NCBI GenBank assembly: GCA_023664325.1
Contig: JAMPFS010000097.1
Span: 1 to 5,789 of the forward strand
Direction of reading: 5' to 3'
Length of the DNA: 5,789 nucleotides
Origin: Clostridium sp.
Lineage (GTDB): Bacteria; Bacillota; Clostridia; Lachnospirales; Lachnospiraceae
In this document: piece by piece, positions 5,663 to 5,789 of the stretch
How positions within the stretch are numbered: the first letter of the stretch is position 1
Layout: each line of letters opens with the position of its first letter
Translations under genes and position numbers: made by a program
The notes under the pieces: model-generated
What the model saw: only the letters and a program-made list of their open reading frames with translations
Told to the model about the DNA's origin: nothing
Database searches by the model: none

Positions 5663-5691
5663 TTGACAACTATCATACGTTAGCTTATACT
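5663..5691 (+). promoter_or_regulatory. Strong promoter for a gene beyond the right edge
   Basis: TTGACA (5663-5668), a 17-base spacer and TATACT (5686-5691) make a near-consensus sigma-A promoter pointing right. Transcription would begin near 5698. The gene it drives is outside the window. Confidence 0.8.
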
Positions 5692-5694
5692 AAC
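5679..5694. promoter_or_regulatory. Operator-like dyad over the right-facing -10 box
   Basis: GTTAGCTTATACTAAC has perfect 5-base arms GTTAG and CTAAC and covers the -10 box of the right-facing promoter. TTAG/CTAA half-sites are typical of DtxR/IdeR-type boxes, and the neighbouring gene encodes such a repressor. Binding is inferred from position and motif resemblance. Confidence 0.6.
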
Positions 5695-5697
5695 AGT

Positions 5698-5789
5698 AGT
5701 AAGTTGCGACAGTTGTTCTCGAGTTAAAAGAAAAGAGCTTCCTGTATAATTCAAGTATAGGGAATTCCAAGAAAGAGGGTTGAGAAAAA
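5698..5789 (+). other. Untranslated leader of the unseen right-hand gene
   Basis: At least 90 bases follow the predicted start point without a convincing coding start. A second perfect TATAAT occurs at 5745-5750 without a good -35 box. TTCC (5739-5742) and TATA (5745-5748) can pair with TATA (5756-5759) and GGAA (5761-5764) as an imperfect hairpin. The last bases are purine-rich (AGAAAGAGGG at 5770-5779), as expected of a ribosome binding site just before a start codon outside the window. Confidence 0.45.

Overview
The window looks like chromosomal DNA of a low-GC, Gram-positive anaerobe of the Clostridia, most likely Lachnospiraceae. The support is inferential: strong AGGAGG-type ribosome binding sites, some GTG starts, sigma-A-type promoters, AT-rich intergenic DNA, a PcrA-type helicase with the Gram-positive C-terminal tail, a degenerate HPr-like protein of clostridial type, and a short MntR/DtxR-type regulator. 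No mobile-element gene, phage gene, CRISPR array, rRNA or tRNA was seen.

Layout. (1) 1-25: the first eight codons of a minus-strand gene that leaves the window on the left. (2) 26-807: about 780 bases with no convincing gene but many repeats. They include a 178-base element bounded by a perfect 23-base inverted repeat (92-269), a 22-base imperfect hairpin with an alternative fold (610-672), a diverged direct repeat (582-609 and 748-774), and four copies of the palindrome GCAATTGC. (3) 808-4602: three closely spaced plus-strand genes, probably one operon: an AI-2E/YtvI-family membrane protein, a protein made only of the LarC C-terminal (nickel-insertion) domain, and a UvrD/PcrA-type DNA helicase. 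(4) 4603-4832: an intergenic stretch with an 11-base inverted repeat, an overlapping 16-base perfect palindrome and a TGN-extended -10 promoter. (5) 4833-5063: a 76-residue HPr-like protein that has lost the His15 phosphorylation loop but keeps the Ser46-type motif. (6) 5078-5122: a strong terminator usable from both sides, between convergent genes. (7) 5192-5560, minus strand: a metal-dependent DtxR/MntR-family repressor. (8) 5561-5789: a divergent regulatory region with two good promoters facing opposite ways. Both -10 regions carry the same 9-mer (TTAGTATAA) in opposite orientation, which suggests that the repressor controls itself and an unseen gene to the right, plausibly a metal transporter.

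How the parts fit. The repressor block is a self-contained metal-responsive unit cut off by the window edge. The three-gene operon has no obvious common pathway: membrane transport, nickel-cofactor chemistry and DNA unwinding appear to be co-transcribed housekeeping functions. The most unusual items are the large inverted-repeat element, the standalone LarC C-terminal domain, the His-less HPr paralogue with a palindromic upstream region, and the paired operator-like sites. I saw nothing that amounts to a clear new multi-gene system.
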